Positions 34,381-46,812 of a stretch of 64,000 nucleotides of DNA are shown here, piece by piece (position 1 is the first letter of the stretch; each line of letters begins with the position of its first letter). Below the pieces are notes generated by a model. That model ran no database searches. It had not been told where the DNA came from and was given only the letters and a program-made list of their open reading frames with translations. Source of the DNA: Zingiber officinale (lineage: Eukaryota; Streptophyta; Magnoliopsida; Zingiberales; Zingiberaceae). The stretch spans positions 76,407,659 to 76,471,658 of the forward strand of contig NC_055986.1 in NCBI RefSeq assembly GCF_018446385.1, read 5' to 3'. A program made the translations under genes and the position numbers.

Positions 34381-37300
34381 GATTGGATCTATGCTTTAAT
34401 AGGACTACATCATTAATAAAGTAACAATTTAAATGTAAAAACTAATATATGTGTTTTAAGATTTAATTTAGTAAAGTTATTCTATTTTCTATCATATTAA
34501 ATTACAAAACGGTATTGACAAAGGATAGCTAATGTATATAATTAAATTGCTATACACATACAATAATAATATCATCTATAATACTCTTTTGTAGGTAACC
34601 TAAAGAGCATATAATATGCAAATCTATACTTGTGGGTTGTCTTTGGCTTTGTATGTGGAGTTACCTAGCAAATCCAAAACATAGGGTGGATAGGATTGAA
34701 GAAGAGAGAGAGAGAGAGAGGCAGCAACAACAATGGACACCTCCCAAATGATAGATAATGGGAGATGTCATGACCTAGTTGAGAATCTGAAGCACCGCGT
34801 CAGAGGATAGCGGAAAACACATTGAGAGTTCTGTAAAGACAAGAAATATAATGGAAGGCATGAATTTATTGACAATCTAGAGCACACATGGTGGTATAAG
34901 TGAGGTTAGAGTTCACAAGTGTTTGGGAAAACTCAAGTTGCCCTTAGATAACTCTGGGGCATACTTCGTGGCAGCAAACATAAATTTGGTTCTAATTTGA
35001 AATTTAAAAGTAACAAACATCTGTTATTCAGATTCTCTTTTGATCATTATTTGCCCTTAGCTTTGAACAAATGCTGTCCATTGACTCTTCTTTATTGCTA
35101 AGAATTGCAGTGAGTTATCTGACAAGAAGTGCTTCTTAGATACTCCTAAGCTGGTTCACAAGTCTACAAATATTAATTAGAAAAAGCATAACATGCTTAG
35201 CTGTCTTTGCTGTAATAATATAATGCTACTTCAATTTTGTTTTTCTTTGTGTTAGAAGTTGTTTGTAATATTTTATGGCAATACACTCAGTTCTTAGTAT
35301 GTTTTCTCAAGTTGTAGATGTCACACTATCAGCTAGATTTGTTCATTTTCTTTGAATGGTTCTCATGTGCAGATGACAATCTTCTCGAAAACGCATTTTT
35401 CCTGAAGTCCATCGACGCAGTAACACTAGTCAATGTCTATGCCATAAACCATACATCACATGATATGAATATATGCATATACAATGGAATCCTTGTAAAA
35501 CGCAAGTAGTAATTACAACATTCAATTCTATAATCCAATGAAAATTGACTATCGAAACAAAATAATCATAAATTTTTCAAGAAGGAAAGACTTAACAAGA
35601 ATGCCATAAGTAGATTGCATCAATACCTATTCATAGCACAATAAAAATGCAACAATAAAATCTTCTTAAGAAATAACATAACCACCAAATATATATTGCC
35701 CAATCCTCAATGTAGCTACTACCATCGTTGATGACAGAAATTTATCAGGAACGCCCAACTTATTGTTCATATAATCCTTGATATCAACTATTTCTATGAT
35801 ATCGAGTAATCAAGTATGTGTACGTGGATCCTAGATTTTCGTATGCATTCTTGCTAGCTACAAGGGTGGTAAAATGTGTCCACCTAAACATAGGTAAATT
35901 ACCAAGCATGTTGTGCCCTCATACTCATCTTGTCTTGACGTGATCAAAGGTGTCAACCAATATAGATTGCTCAGGGGTGTTAGTAATGCCACTAAGTGAA
36001 CAACTTGATGAATAGCTAATGGGACCTTCATATACATTGGTCCATATTCCTTGTCTTTGGTTGGCTGTGACTTGTTGATACTGTCACTTGATCAATTGAT
36101 CCAAAAGGGTCTTGCAGTCATGGGCTATTGACCACTCATGGTTGCTGTTAATGAAAGAGACTTACCGCCCAGGAAGAAAACAGATAAGAGGGATGAAGAG
36201 ACCAGAGAAGTTGTAAAATGAAATAGCTGTGGTAATATGGAGGTATGAGTTGTGAGGCAAAAAGAAGAAACAATGCAATTATAAATGTAGGATTAAGGAT
36301 TCATTACTAAGTAAATCTCATTCTTTAACAGATAAACATAATACAACATTTAATTATATATAAAAGAACAACTGTTAATGGGGCAATCTTCTAGTGCAGT
36401 CGATAATGGTCACCTTCTCTTCCCACAGAAGAAAAGGAGAAAAGAAAAGGAAATAGATACCCTTTCAATTGCATGCAATCGCTGTGCTTGTGTCTTTGGT
36501 CAACCATGAGTACCTAATGTATTCATCAGACGAAGTAGTGACATGAACAGAAAGGGAAGAAAAAGGAAAAAGGTAAAGCACTCACATCAAGTTCCAAGAG
36601 TGCACTCTCCATCCAACCAAATCCACCACCAAGCCGTAATGGCATGGCAGTCCCACCCTATACACCTGCCATTTGCTTAACATGCCCAAGCAGCCTGATA
36701 GCATGCCACACCACCAACCCTCCGTAACGCTGCAAACATTATGAATCATGCAATTCTGCAGCAATCCTATCCCATCTATTTTATCCCAACAAGTACATTT
36801 TCCGCCCTCCAACACTCACCAAATCATCGCATTTTAGCTAGGTGTCATCTTTGCATGCAAAAGATTGTTGTTTTGTGCATATTTCTAAACTTTTTGATTC
36901 TATGTTTTGGTTAGTGCATATTAAACTTCATGGATTACTTTTGCTTCACAGTTTATTTCTCAACTCTTCTTGCATCAATAGGACGTCACGGAGCATCCAT
37001 GCCCCCTGAGATCTTTGGTGCAGACGTGCAGCCGTGCACTACACAGGTGGCGAGCTTCACCTTTATTCTTCCAAGGAGGGCACCCCTTATTCTTCCTGGT
37101 GGTACACATCTCCTAAATCTATGAAGAGTGGAGTAGCACAAACAAAGTTATCTTTGTTTCTAGTAGACTTAGCAATCATTGCTTGATTTTAGGACACCAA
37201 GCAGAAACATTTGCACACAAAGAAAGTGATACTCTTCAAGTTTAGCAACGTACCCACTACGGTGCAGTCTATTGCTTGCTTCGGAGACAAGATTGGGCAA

Positions 37301-37760
37301 TGGTGAAGGGTGACGTGCTTGTTGAAGAGGCATGACATGGGAAATTAAGTTTTTTTTTAAGCATATCTGATTTTAGAAAAAAATGGTCAAAATGTTTTAT
37401 TGTGATCATAATTATGTTTTTTTTTGTTTGCGTAGATTTACCCTATTCTAGAAGGTCTGACGGTCGAGGTTTAATAACCATATAGTACTTGTGTGGAAGC
37501 AATGTAGATTTTAAACTAGACTAATAATCATATGTTTCATGTTATCTTATTATAATTGTCTCATTCATCAACTATTTAGTTAGACTAAGTTGTCCAAGAA
37601 TAGTAATGATGGTATAACTTCATTTGTCATGGTAGTTTGATGGATTAAAAAGGTTATGTATATGGGTGGGTGATAGACTTTAAAATGAGCAACATCGCAA
37701 AATTATGCAACAAGTCAATTGCATAATCAAGCATTACAAGCTTTGTTATATAATTATTTT
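34381..37760. other. Unassigned region, no gene recognised
   Basis: This is about 3.4 kb with no frame of convincing length or known motif. It contains a short GA run (about 34705-34722). An exon-like stretch lies at about 36983-37125, preceded by a CATCAATAG acceptor-like sequence; its translation I do not recognise. The right end is the left target duplication (ATTTT, 37756-37760) of Sire-A. Confidence 0.5.
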
Positions 37761-38679
37761 TGTTGAAACCTCAAGGTATTTTGATGTGATCAAATAAGTT
37801 AAGTTAGGTCCTACGTTATCTAACCCTTGTGTCTAAGTGTGCAGGAGCTTAGGAACACAGGAAGTTGAGCGGAAGACGCGACTAGCGAGAAGGACGACAC
37901 GGGAGAGAGCCGACGGGCTCGGTGCGTCCGAGGGACGAGGTGACCGCGGAAGAGTACACCGGTGGACGAGAAGAACGTGCGTGGCGTTCGAGGGACGAGA
38001 AACCGGGAAGGAAGGCTGCTCGAGGAGAATGCCGTAACTTGGGTTCGGGTGAGCCCTATTCCGGATGGCCGAGACCACCCAAGCTAGCGGAGCCGGAGCG
38101 AACAAGACCCGCATCGAGACGAGCTAAACCAGAGATGAAAAAGTCAACGTCTGTTGACTTTGGGCTCCGGTGCGCCCGGAGCAGTTCGGGGCGCCCGGAG
38201 CCCTCCGAGGCGCCCGGAACCCTTCCGGGCGCCCGGACCTGGATTTTGACTAGGATCGCGTCAAACGCGATCTGATCGTTGGGGGATAAAATTTTATCCC
38301 CCCTAGGGCGCCCGGAACTCCTTCGGGGCGCCCCGACCAGTGTTATAAATATAGCACTGATCTGCACAGTTAAATCAACTCACTTGTAATCAGTTTTCTC
38401 TGTGCTTTCAATTCTATTTCTTTTATTTGTGCTGTCAACGTTGTAAAGAAGCTACTCCGCCCGAAGGAGATAAACAGATAGTGCGCTTACTTTCCTTGGA
38501 TTAATAATCCCCTGATTGCAAACCAAGTAAATCTCTTGTGTCTGCTCTTTTCTTTTAGTCTCTTAGTTTTATTATTACAAGTGTCTTTTAAAATTAGTTG
38601 AATATCCGAGAAGGGTTTTTGGTTTAATTTTTGTAGGACAATTCACCCCTCCTCTCTTGCCGGCCGCAACGGTCCTACA
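37761..38679 (+). repeat. 5' LTR of Sire-A
   Basis: It runs TGTTGAAACC...GGTCCTACA, 919 bp. It contains four GCGCCCGGA-centred units of about 20 bp at about 38170-38240 (two in the 3' LTR), a 22 bp perfect palindrome at 38281-38302 and a GATCGCGT/ACGCGATC hairpin at 38254-38272. A TATAAATA (38344-38351) is also present. Confidence 0.92.
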
Positions 38680-38681
38680 AG

Positions 38682-38693
38682 TGGTATCAGAGT
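38682..38693 (+). other. Primer-binding site of Sire-A
   Basis: TGGTATCAGAGT lies two bases inside the 5' LTR. It is the initiator methionine tRNA complement except for the last base. Confidence 0.82.
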
Positions 38694-38735
38694 CGAGGCG
38701 CTTCAGGAGGACTAACCGCCGATCGAAGCAACAAG

Positions 38736-40188
38736 ATGGTCGGACCAAGCATCGTCCCACAAAATTTGAGGGGAACTTCGCAAACTGGAAGCGTCGTATG
38801 GAGGTATTCCTAAGAACTGATTTCGAAATTCAGTTTATAATGAAGTATGATTTTTTAGCTCCGACGAATCAAGAAGGAGAAGAAAAAGAAGAGAGCAATT
38901 GGACAAAGAATGAGCAGAATGAATCTGTAGCAAACAACCGTGCGGAATATCACCTGCTGAGCGTGTTACCGCCTCAAGAGGTCAACCACATCAAAAGTTA
39001 TTCATCTGCTAAAGATCTCTGGGAGAAGTTCCTGGAACTCCACGAAGGCACGTCTGAAGCGAAGCTCGCTAGAAGAGACATCCTCCGGAACAAGTTGATG
39101 AACATTCGTCTTGAAAAAGGTGAGAAGGTAGTCAATCTACACGCAAAGGTAAAAGAACTGATTACTGATCTCGAGAACCTCGGAGAAACGGTAACAAATC
39201 GAGATAACATACGCTACACACTCAACGCGTTTCCCAGAACTCCGGAGTGGACATCAATCGTCGACGCCTGCTATATTTCAAAAGACCTGGAGGTAAGTAC
39301 TTTAGAAGAGTTGTTTTCTACTCTTGAGTTACATGAAACCAGGTGTGCAGCTACAACAAAAGACTCAAGTCAGATAATGACGCTGAATGCAACCAAGAAG
39401 GATGAACCCGAGTCAGACTCCGAAGAAGACCAAGAAGCATATATGGTAAGAAACTTTAAAAAGTTTTTTAGATCTAATAAATTTAAAGAAATGCAGAATA
39501 AAAAGAATCCAAGAAATAGAAGAAAGTGCGTTGCTACTAGTGTCAAAAGGAAGGACACTTAAGAGAGGATTGCCCTGAACTAAAGAAGGACAAAATGAAG
39601 ACACCCAAGAAACACAAGAACCTAAAAGCCACTTGGGATGACACTTCATCATCTGAGTCCGAGATTCAAGAATATGTCGGGATAGCACTGATGGCAAGCT
39701 ACGAAGGACAAAGTATATCAGAACCCAGCATCGATGAAGGGGGAGCGACCTCAGATGGAAGTAGTGAAGCAGGGGGAGATTCAGGCTTCAAGTCTGATAT
39801 GGTAAGTGAGGTATGCCTCTTACCCCCTGATGAACTTTACTTTGGTATTAAGGCAATGGCAAAATCCATGTATAAATTAGAAAATAAAAATACCAAATTA
39901 GAAAATAAAATTCTAGAAACAAAAAGAATTTTGGCAAAATCATGTCTTATATAGGATTTTGAAAAATTGAAAATTGAAAATGAAAAACTAAAAGAAGAAA
40001 TAAAAAGATTGAAAAAATCTAATGGTTCAAATATTTCTACTTTTAGAAATTATAGAGGTTTAAATTGGTATTATAGATTTCATCAAAGTCAAATTAGAAA
40101 TATATCAAAAGTCTATGTACTCAGGAAATACTTGGTTAATCCTGTAGGTAGGAACCTCTACTGGATTCCAAAAACCTGTTTAATTTAA
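38736..40188 (+). pseudogene. Sire-A gag, frameshifted
   Basis: The likely start is ATG 38736 (MVG..), but the conserved gag frame (RPTKFEGNFANWKRRMEVFL) is shifted relative to it, so a base was lost early. The frame is then open to 39562, with the UBN2-like core (AKDLWEKFLELHEG, LMNIRLEKGEKVVNLHAKVK, TLEELFSTLELHE). The zinc knuckle (about 39527-39571) is in another frame and contains a stop: CY-stop-CQKEGHLREDC. That frame continues at 39595-39954 with an acidic stretch, and at 39967-40188 with a coiled coil (NEKLKEEIKRLKKS) after one more stop. Sirevirus gags are long and end in coiled coils, which fits. No pol follows. Confidence 0.85.
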
Positions 40189-40996
40189 AATTAAAATTAG
40201 ACTTAGCATTTTCAGCAAGGAAATTAAACAACTAATTTCTTTATGAGGCTTTGTCTAAGGAAGTGGTTGTTGCTCCAATAACCAAGAAGACCTAGTGTCT
40301 CGCCACGACCTGGAAGCCAAGTATCGAAATGAAAAGTTTAATTGACTAACTGAAAAAGTATTAATTTAATTCACTTAATGCTTTAAAAGAGTTATTCAAT
40401 TTATGTTAGAAAATATTTAAAATTGATTTAGAAAAAAAAAATTTCCTTAGATTTTTTTTTTTAAAAAAATTACCTTAGAATTTTTTTTATGAAAATTGAC
40501 TTAGAATTTTTTTATGAAAATTAGAAATTTTTTTAAAATTATTTTTAAAATTTGCTATAGAAAATATTTTTTCCTTAAGTTTTTTTTTTAAAAAATTGGC
40601 TTAAATTTTTTATTTTGACTAAGATTTTTTTTTTATGATAACTGCCTTCGAAATTTTTTTTTGAAAATTGACTAAGAAATTTTTGTTAACACTTATGATT
40701 TTTTTTTAAAAATGTTTTACTTAAATTTTTCGAAAGAAAAATTCTGAAGAGTGTCTTTTCTTAGCCATTTTGCTTAAACATTTTTACACTTAAGATTTTT
40801 TAGAATTTACCTTAAACTTGTTAAAAGAAACCTCATTTTTTTATGTGATCAAAGGGGGAGACAGATGTTAAGTCTAGGGGGAGGTATATAATTTTTAAAA
40901 TTGAAATATCTTTGGACTTAATTATAAATAAATTATTTTTATTGCATATGTTTTCCCTAACTTAACTTGGGTTGCTCACATCAAAAAGGGGGAGAT
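40189..40996 (+). other. Sire-A AT-rich spacer where pol would be expected
   Basis: There is no coding potential. The sequence is dominated by repeats of AAATTTTTTTT / TTGACTTAGAA type (about 40400-40800). It ends with two purine-rich tracts (GGGGGAGACAG near 40855 and AAAAAGGGGGAGAT at 40984-40996); the second primes plus-strand synthesis. Confidence 0.7.
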
Positions 40997-41875
40997 TGTT
41001 GGAACCCCAAGGTGTTTTGATGTGATCAAACAAGCTAAGTTAGGTCCTGCGTTGTCTAACCCTTGTGTCTAAGTGTGCAGGAGCTTAGGAACACAGGAAG
41101 TCGAGCAGAAGACGCGGCTAGCGAGAAGGACGGCACGGGAGAGAGCCGACAGGCTCGGTGCGTCCGAGGGACGAGTTGACCGCGGAAGAGTACACCGGTG
41201 GACGAGAAGAACGTGCGCGGCGTTCGAGGGACGAGAAATCGGGAAGAAAGGCTGCTCGAGAAGAAGGTCGGAACTTGGGTTCGGGTGAGCCCTATTCCGG
41301 ATGGCCGAGATCACTCAAGCTAGCGGAGCCGGAGCGAACAAGACCCGGACCGAGACGAGCTGAACCGGAGATGAAAAAGTCAACGTCTGTTGACTTTGGG
41401 CTTCAGGGCGCCCGGAGCAGTCCGGGGCGCCCGGACCTGGATTTTGACCAGGATCGCGTCAAACGCGATCTGATCGTTGGGGGATAAAATTTTATCCCCC
41501 CTAGGGCGCCCGGAACCCCTTCGGGGCGCCCCGACCAGTGCTATAAATATAGCACTGATCTGCACAGTTAAATCAACTCACTTGTAATCAGTTTTCTCTG
41601 TGCTTTCAATTCTGTTTCTTTTATTTGTGTTGTCAACGCTGTAAAGAGGCTACTCCGCCCGAAGGAGATAAACAGAAGTGCGCTTACTTTCCTTGGATTA
41701 GCAATCCCCTGATTGCAAACCAAGTAAATCTCTTGTGTCTGCTCTTTTCTTTTAGTCTCTTAGTTTTATTATTACAAGTGTCTTTTAAATTAGTTGAATA
41801 TCCGAGAAGGGTTTTTGGTTTAATTTTTGTAGGGCAATTCACCCCTCCCCTCTTGTCGGCCGCAACGGTCCTATA
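40997..41875 (+). repeat. 3' LTR of Sire-A
   Basis: It runs TGTTGGAACC...GGTCCTATA, 879 bp. It is 40 bp shorter than the 5' LTR, chiefly because it has two rather than four of the GCGCCCGGA units (41406-41440). The TATA box (41542-41549) lies inside an inverted repeat AGTGCTATA..TATAGCACT. Confidence 0.92.
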
Positions 41876-41903
41876 ATTTTGTGGATGAAAACTTAGGGAG
41901 GGG

Positions 41904-42644
41904 TGATGTAGGGGGTAATTAGAGGTGACCACATTGCACCGGAGGTTAATAGTCCTATTGAAGTGATGGTCAAAGTCAATGAAGAGTCATTTATTAATTC
42001 CATAGCGCTCTGACTCCAAGAAGGACCTCGACTCCATGCAACTCTTTGCCAGGTTCCCTGACTCTGAAGGGACCCTGACACCAAAGAGAACTTGGACTCT
42101 TATAACACTCTCGACTTTGAATGGGTCCCAAACTCCCTAATTGATTTTCTGACTCTGAATGGGTGTCAAACTTCCTAAGTAATCTTCCGACTCTGAAGGG
42201 AACCCACTCAAAGGCGAACATTAGCCATCGCTCACAAAAGATGCGGGTGTTGTCGTTTAGCTTGGAAGTTGTGGATAACACATTCATTTATTTTAGGAGA
42301 CGTAGGTAGCATTAGTGGAAATTTCGAAACACATGGAGAACATGGGAACACAGTCACCACTCTATAAAAGGTAGCCCATTCCTGGGGGCACAAGTACACA
42401 CAGACACACATCCAACCCTAATTACTATTCTTTGTTCTCCTCCCTCCACAGTCGCAGACTGACTTAAGCATCAGAGTAGCTGTGTTGCAGAACCCAATTG
42501 TCATTCTAACCTCCTCTCCCTAGTATTCTCTCTCCAAGCTCCAATGGATCTCTCCATAAGTCCTCCTAGTTGCTTGGCACAAGACGACCCAGTCAACATC
42601 AACACTCACTGGTGGTTGGTTTGTCGGTGTTCTTAGGTAGGATC
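41904..42644 (+). repeat. 5' LTR of the Tat element (approximate limits)
   Basis: The start TGATGTAGGG and end near GGATCA are chosen from context. After it, ATCACCGTCTTTGGGAAC matches the TTGGCGCCGTCTGTGGGAAC-like sequence that usually follows Tat/Athila LTRs. TATAAAAG lies at 42363-42370. A repeated GACTCTGAAGGG / CTGACTCTGAATGGG phrase occurs at 42050-42200. There is no 3' LTR in the window for comparison. Confidence 0.55.
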
Positions 42645-42698
42645 AAATTATCACCGTCTTTGGGAACACTGAGTTAAGACCTGAACTGAGATGTTAGG

Positions 42699-43473
42699 AT
42701 GGATGACACCAAAAGACCGAACATCGTCACCATAGCAACGGAGGACTGCAACAGATTAGTAGTTGAGATGATGCAGACAGTATTGCAAGGACAATCCCAA
42801 CAATCATTATCGTCAGGGACCAACCCTCTAACTAAACCACCGCCTCGGTCTGTCGAAGCACCATTGGCACCTTATCAGAGGTTGACCCAGCCTACAGGAA
42901 TGCCACAGGTTGCGTTCCCCACATAGATTAATACATCGATTGTGAGAGAATCTTCCTTGGAATCTTCAGAAGAGACCCCCATGGGGGTCCTATGAGGGGA
43001 AAGACCTCCATATCTGGAGGATCAAAGGCCTCCTAAGGCCCTCCATTCTCAAGAAACATCCTCCAAGATGAGTTACTGAGACATTTTTGATCCTTGTAGA
43101 TCTGGAAATATAATGACACGACTGACCCTAAGGATCATATCTTCAAATTTGAAATACATCAGTATATAGACGACATCAAATGTCTAGTTTTCTTGACGAC
43201 ACTCTCGGGCTCAACACAGAGGTGGTTTAGCCATCTCCCCACTTCCTATATTCGAACTTTCGAGGAATTCAAGAGTATATTCATGCAACACTTCGTCACC
43301 AGTCAGAGGTATCAAAAAATCCCGCAAGATTTGTTTGCCCTTAAGTAAAATCCTAGGAACCTTTGAAGGAGTATCTGCAATGGTTCAATCGGGTGACCAA
43401 GATTGTTTCTCTAGTCACCGCGAGGTGCAGATCAGTGCTTTCTTGCAAGGCCGGATCAATGGAGACTTCTTTA
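42699..43473 (+). pseudogene. Tat gypsy gag, 5' part
   Basis: It starts MDDTKRPN at 42699 and is open to 42926, then broken. The Retrotrans_gag domain is readable in pieces at about 43110-43470: YNDTTDPKDHIFKFE, FLTTLSGSTQRWFSHLP and FEEFKSIFMQHFVTSQRYQK. Stops and frameshifts are frequent. It is cut at 43473 by Sire-B, and the matching continuation (GDFF then RSLVKNPL) starts at 57452. Confidence 0.78.
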
Positions 43474-44387
43474 TGTAGTCCCTTGTGGGCGACAAGAGGA
43501 AGGTGAATTGCCCTGTACAATATAAAAACATCAATACCTTTCTCAAATAATCGGGGTTAATAGAATTACACACTTTAAACAAAATATAATGAAATAAAAC
43601 AAGTACGAGACAAACGAATTTTTACTTGGTTGGCAATTAGAGGATTGCTACTCCAAGGAATGTAAGCTCACTTATCAAGATCTCTTTCTTGAACAAAATG
43701 TCGGAGGTGGAGAAGCCTCGTACTAAAAAATAACGCTCAGAAATGAAAGACAAAAAAGATTTCGAAGTACATAGCATGTTATACGAAAAAGGAGAAGACC
43801 AGGGTTCTATTTATAGCCCATTGGTTGAAAATGACCGTTTGCTGACGTGACACTGCCCGGGCTCTCGGACCCTCTCCGGGCGCAATGTCTATGCAATAGG
43901 TGCGGGGTAAAATTTTACCTTGGTCTGGGCGCCCGAAGCCCTTCCTCGACGAGGCTGGCCAGGCGCCCAGAGCACCGGGCGCTTGGACTTGGTCCAGGTG
44001 CCCGGACAGTCAACATTTCATTGAATGTCCAATTTACTCCAATCCGACTCCACTTGCTTGGGTGATCTCGGCCATCCGAAATAGAGCTCACCCAAACCCA
44101 TTTTTCGATCTTCTTGAGCAGTCTTCCGCTCCGGCTTCTCTTCCTTCTCGTCCCTCGGAAATACTGCGCTTCCTTCTCGTCCGCCAAGGCACTCTTCCGC
44201 AGCACCTCGTCTCTCGAATACACAGAGCCCGTCGACTCTCTCCCGTGTCGTCCTTCTCGCTATCTGCGTCTTTCGCTCGACTTCCTGTGTTCCTAAGTTC
44301 TTGCACACTTAGACACAAGACATCAAAAGACAACAGGACCTAACTTGACTTGGTTGATCACATCAAAATTACCACGAGGTACTTACA
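43474..44387 (-). repeat. 3' LTR of Sire-B
   Basis: It is 914 bp; the plus strand runs TGTAGTCCCTT...GGTACTTACA. TATAAATA on the minus strand lies at 43815-43808. GC-rich GGGCGCCCG/GGCGCCCAG units (43925-44005) correspond to those of the Sire-A LTR. It is followed on the plus strand by ATCTCCCCTTTTT, the purine tract in reverse. Confidence 0.87.
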
Positions 44388-45689
44388 ATCTCCCCTTTTT
44401 AATGTAAGCAACCCAAGTTAAGTTAGGATAAATCAAAACAAATAACATTAAAATAATAGGTAGATAATTTGTAATTAATAATAACAAAATGTACCCTCCC
44501 CTAGACTTAATCTCTAATTCTCCCTCTTTGATCACATTAAAAATAGGAGAAATATTGGAAAATAATATTGAAATAAATATGAAATAATTTCTAAGAAAGA
44601 AAAAAAATTAAAATTTTGAAAATTTTAACTTCTACGATTTATAAAGCATTTTTGGAGAAATAATTTTAAAATTAATTCTAAGTGTTAAAAATTCTAAAAT
44701 TATGTAAACCAGTTAAATAAACATATTCAAAGTAGCAATAAAATTTTCACAAAAATTTTAAAATGATTTGAGCAATAATAAATTATTTTCTATAGAAAGA
44801 TGTATTTTCATTAAAAAAATTCTTAATATAGTTTTTAAACTTAAAAAATCTTGGAAAATTTTCTGAAAATGTAGTAGAGTAAGTATTTTTACAGAAAAAA
44901 AATAAATTTTCAAAAATTAACTTTTCAAGAATTTTAATATTAAAAGTTAGTATTTGGATAAATAATTCATATAAAATTCAATAACAATCAAAAAATTTTG
45001 AAAATATTTTCATGGATAGAGAACATAATAGATTTTCACATAAAAATAAAGTTTGTAAAAATAACTTTGCAAAATATTTTTAAATAAAAAAATAGAACTT
45101 TTATTAAAAAATTTATAAAAAATAATTCAATTTTCAAAATATTTATTTTTTTTAGAAACGAGTAATAAACACTTCTTTCTTAGAAAAATTAAAATCAAAT
45201 TAATTTCAACAAAAAACTATAGACATAATTTATTTAGACAATTCTAAGAAAAACAATATTTAATCAAATTAAAGTAAGACATAATACATAAAAAATTTAA
45301 TTAAAACATGATTTTGGAACCCAATATAAGTTCCTATTTACTAGATTAATTAGAATTTTTTCAAAACATATTTTGATGATAATTTTCTAATTTGGCCCTT
45401 ATTATATCTAAAATACCAATTACGTCCTTAATGATTTCTAAAAGTAGTAAAATTTGAACATGCAGAATTTTTAAAATTTTCTATTTGTTCTTTCAATTTT
45501 CAATTTTTTATTTTCAATTTGTCGAAATCTTCCAACCGACAAAATGTTGCTAAAGTTATTTTTAATTTATCATTTTCCTTTTTAATAGTTCATTTTCAAT
45601 TTCTAAATGATAAGAATTTTTCGAAAATATTTTTATAAACTTATATAATTTATTAGGAGAAAGAGATCATACTTGACTTACCTTGTTGA
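44388..45689 (-). other. Sire-B AT-rich spacer
   Basis: There is no coding potential. It is AT-rich with many AAAATTTT runs, the counterpart of 40189-40996 in Sire-A. The part near 45480-45680 may be the decayed coiled-coil end of gag. Confidence 0.65.
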
Positions 45690-46600
45690 TCTCATTATAT
45701 GAAGCTCCCCCTGTATTATTAGTTCCTTCTGAAGTGACTCCCCCTTCATCGATGCTCATTTCGAATGACCTTGATTCGTTGTCGTCTTGGTGACTTGCCA
45801 TTAGTGCAAGTCACATAAGCTACGACTTTCAAATCTATGATGACGTTTCGTCCCATGTCACCTTTAGAATTTTATACTTCTTCTGGGTTGATCTTTTGTC
45901 CTTGTCTTTGTTCTTCAGTTTTAGACAATTGTCTTTAATGTGTTTTTCTTTATTGTAATGATAGCACTTCACTTTCCTTTTTCTTCTTTTAGCCCGCACT
46001 TGATTGAATTTATTAGTCTTAACAAACTTTTTGAACTTTTTTACCATAAATGTTGTTTCATCATCATCAAGAGCTCTTTCGAAATTTGGTTCGTCCATTT
46101 TTGCCTTCAAGGCAATGTTATGCTTCGACTCCTTCTTTAAATCTGCACATCTAGACTCATGAATTTCAAAAGTAAAAAATAATTCTTCTAAATTACATAC
46201 CTCTAAATCTCGAGAGATGTACTATGCATGTACTATAGTTGACCATTTAGGAGTTCTAGAAAAAGTGTTAAGCACATACCTTAGTAAATCTTGGTTGGTT
46301 ATCTTTTTTCTAAGATTCATGAATTCAGTGACTAGTTCCTTTAACTTGCGTGCAGTTGAGAAGCTATTTCACCTTCCTTTAGTTGTAGATTCGTCAATTG
46401 GTTCCGAAGTAGTTTCTCCTTGCGAGCTTGGCTTCGGATGATCCTTCTGAAGCTCCAGGAATTTTTCTCAGAGGTCTTTTGCATACTGATAGACTTTGAT
46501 TCAGTTTACCTCTTATGGTGGAAGTGTGCTTAGCAGATGGAATTTTTCTTTTCTATTTTCTACAAATTTGGCTTGTTCCTTCTTCATCCAATGTTATTCT
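45690..46600 (-). pseudogene. Sire-B gag remnant
   Basis: Minus-strand pieces match the Sire-A gag in order: LLRYVLNTFSRTPKWSTIVH and LEVCNLEELFFTFEIHESRC (about 46330-46150). Then comes an open piece (46110-45835) with FMVKKFKKFVKTNKFNQVR and a knuckle reading CYHYNKEKHIKDNC, where one Cys has become Tyr. An acidic stretch follows. Stops interrupt throughout. It is not functional. Confidence 0.78.
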
Positions 46601-46812
46601 TTCTTCAACTCGCCGTTGTTGTTGGTAGCTACTCAAAATAATTTTTTTTAAATTAAAAATATATCAAAATTGATTTTAAAATATACCTCTATTTTTTTAT
46701 TCCAGTGTGCGAAGTCTCCTTCGAACTTCGGCGGGTGGATGCTTGTTCTGACCATAGTCTTTACTTTAATTGGCGGTTAGTCCTTCTGAGATTACCTTGC
46801 TCTGATATCAAT

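Larger units (their letters stand above)
37761..41875 (+). mobile_element. Sire-A, pol-less Sirevirus-like Copia derivative
   Basis: It is 4115 bp with LTRs at 37761-38679 and 40997-41875 and the target duplication ATTTT on both sides (37756-37760 and 41876-41880). It has an initiator-Met primer-binding site and an AAAAAGGGGGAGAT purine tract directly before the 3' LTR, the form typical of Sireviruses. The only coding remnant is gag. No protease, integrase, RT or RNase H sequence is found between 40189 and 40996. It must have moved with enzymes from other elements. Confidence 0.9.

Noticed and set aside
35700..36240. Possible gene fragment in the minus frame
   Set aside because: Translation gives no motif I recognise and several stops; composition is not distinct from its surroundings.
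37833..38367. Frames in the GC-rich parts of the Sire LTRs (also 41069-41565 and 43847-44343)
   Set aside because: They are opposite-strand and shifted copies of the same LTR segment without codon structure.
38657..38735. Start of the Sire-A gag at 38657
   Set aside because: That position is inside the LTR and primer-binding site. The authentic start is probably ATG 38736, followed by a frameshift.
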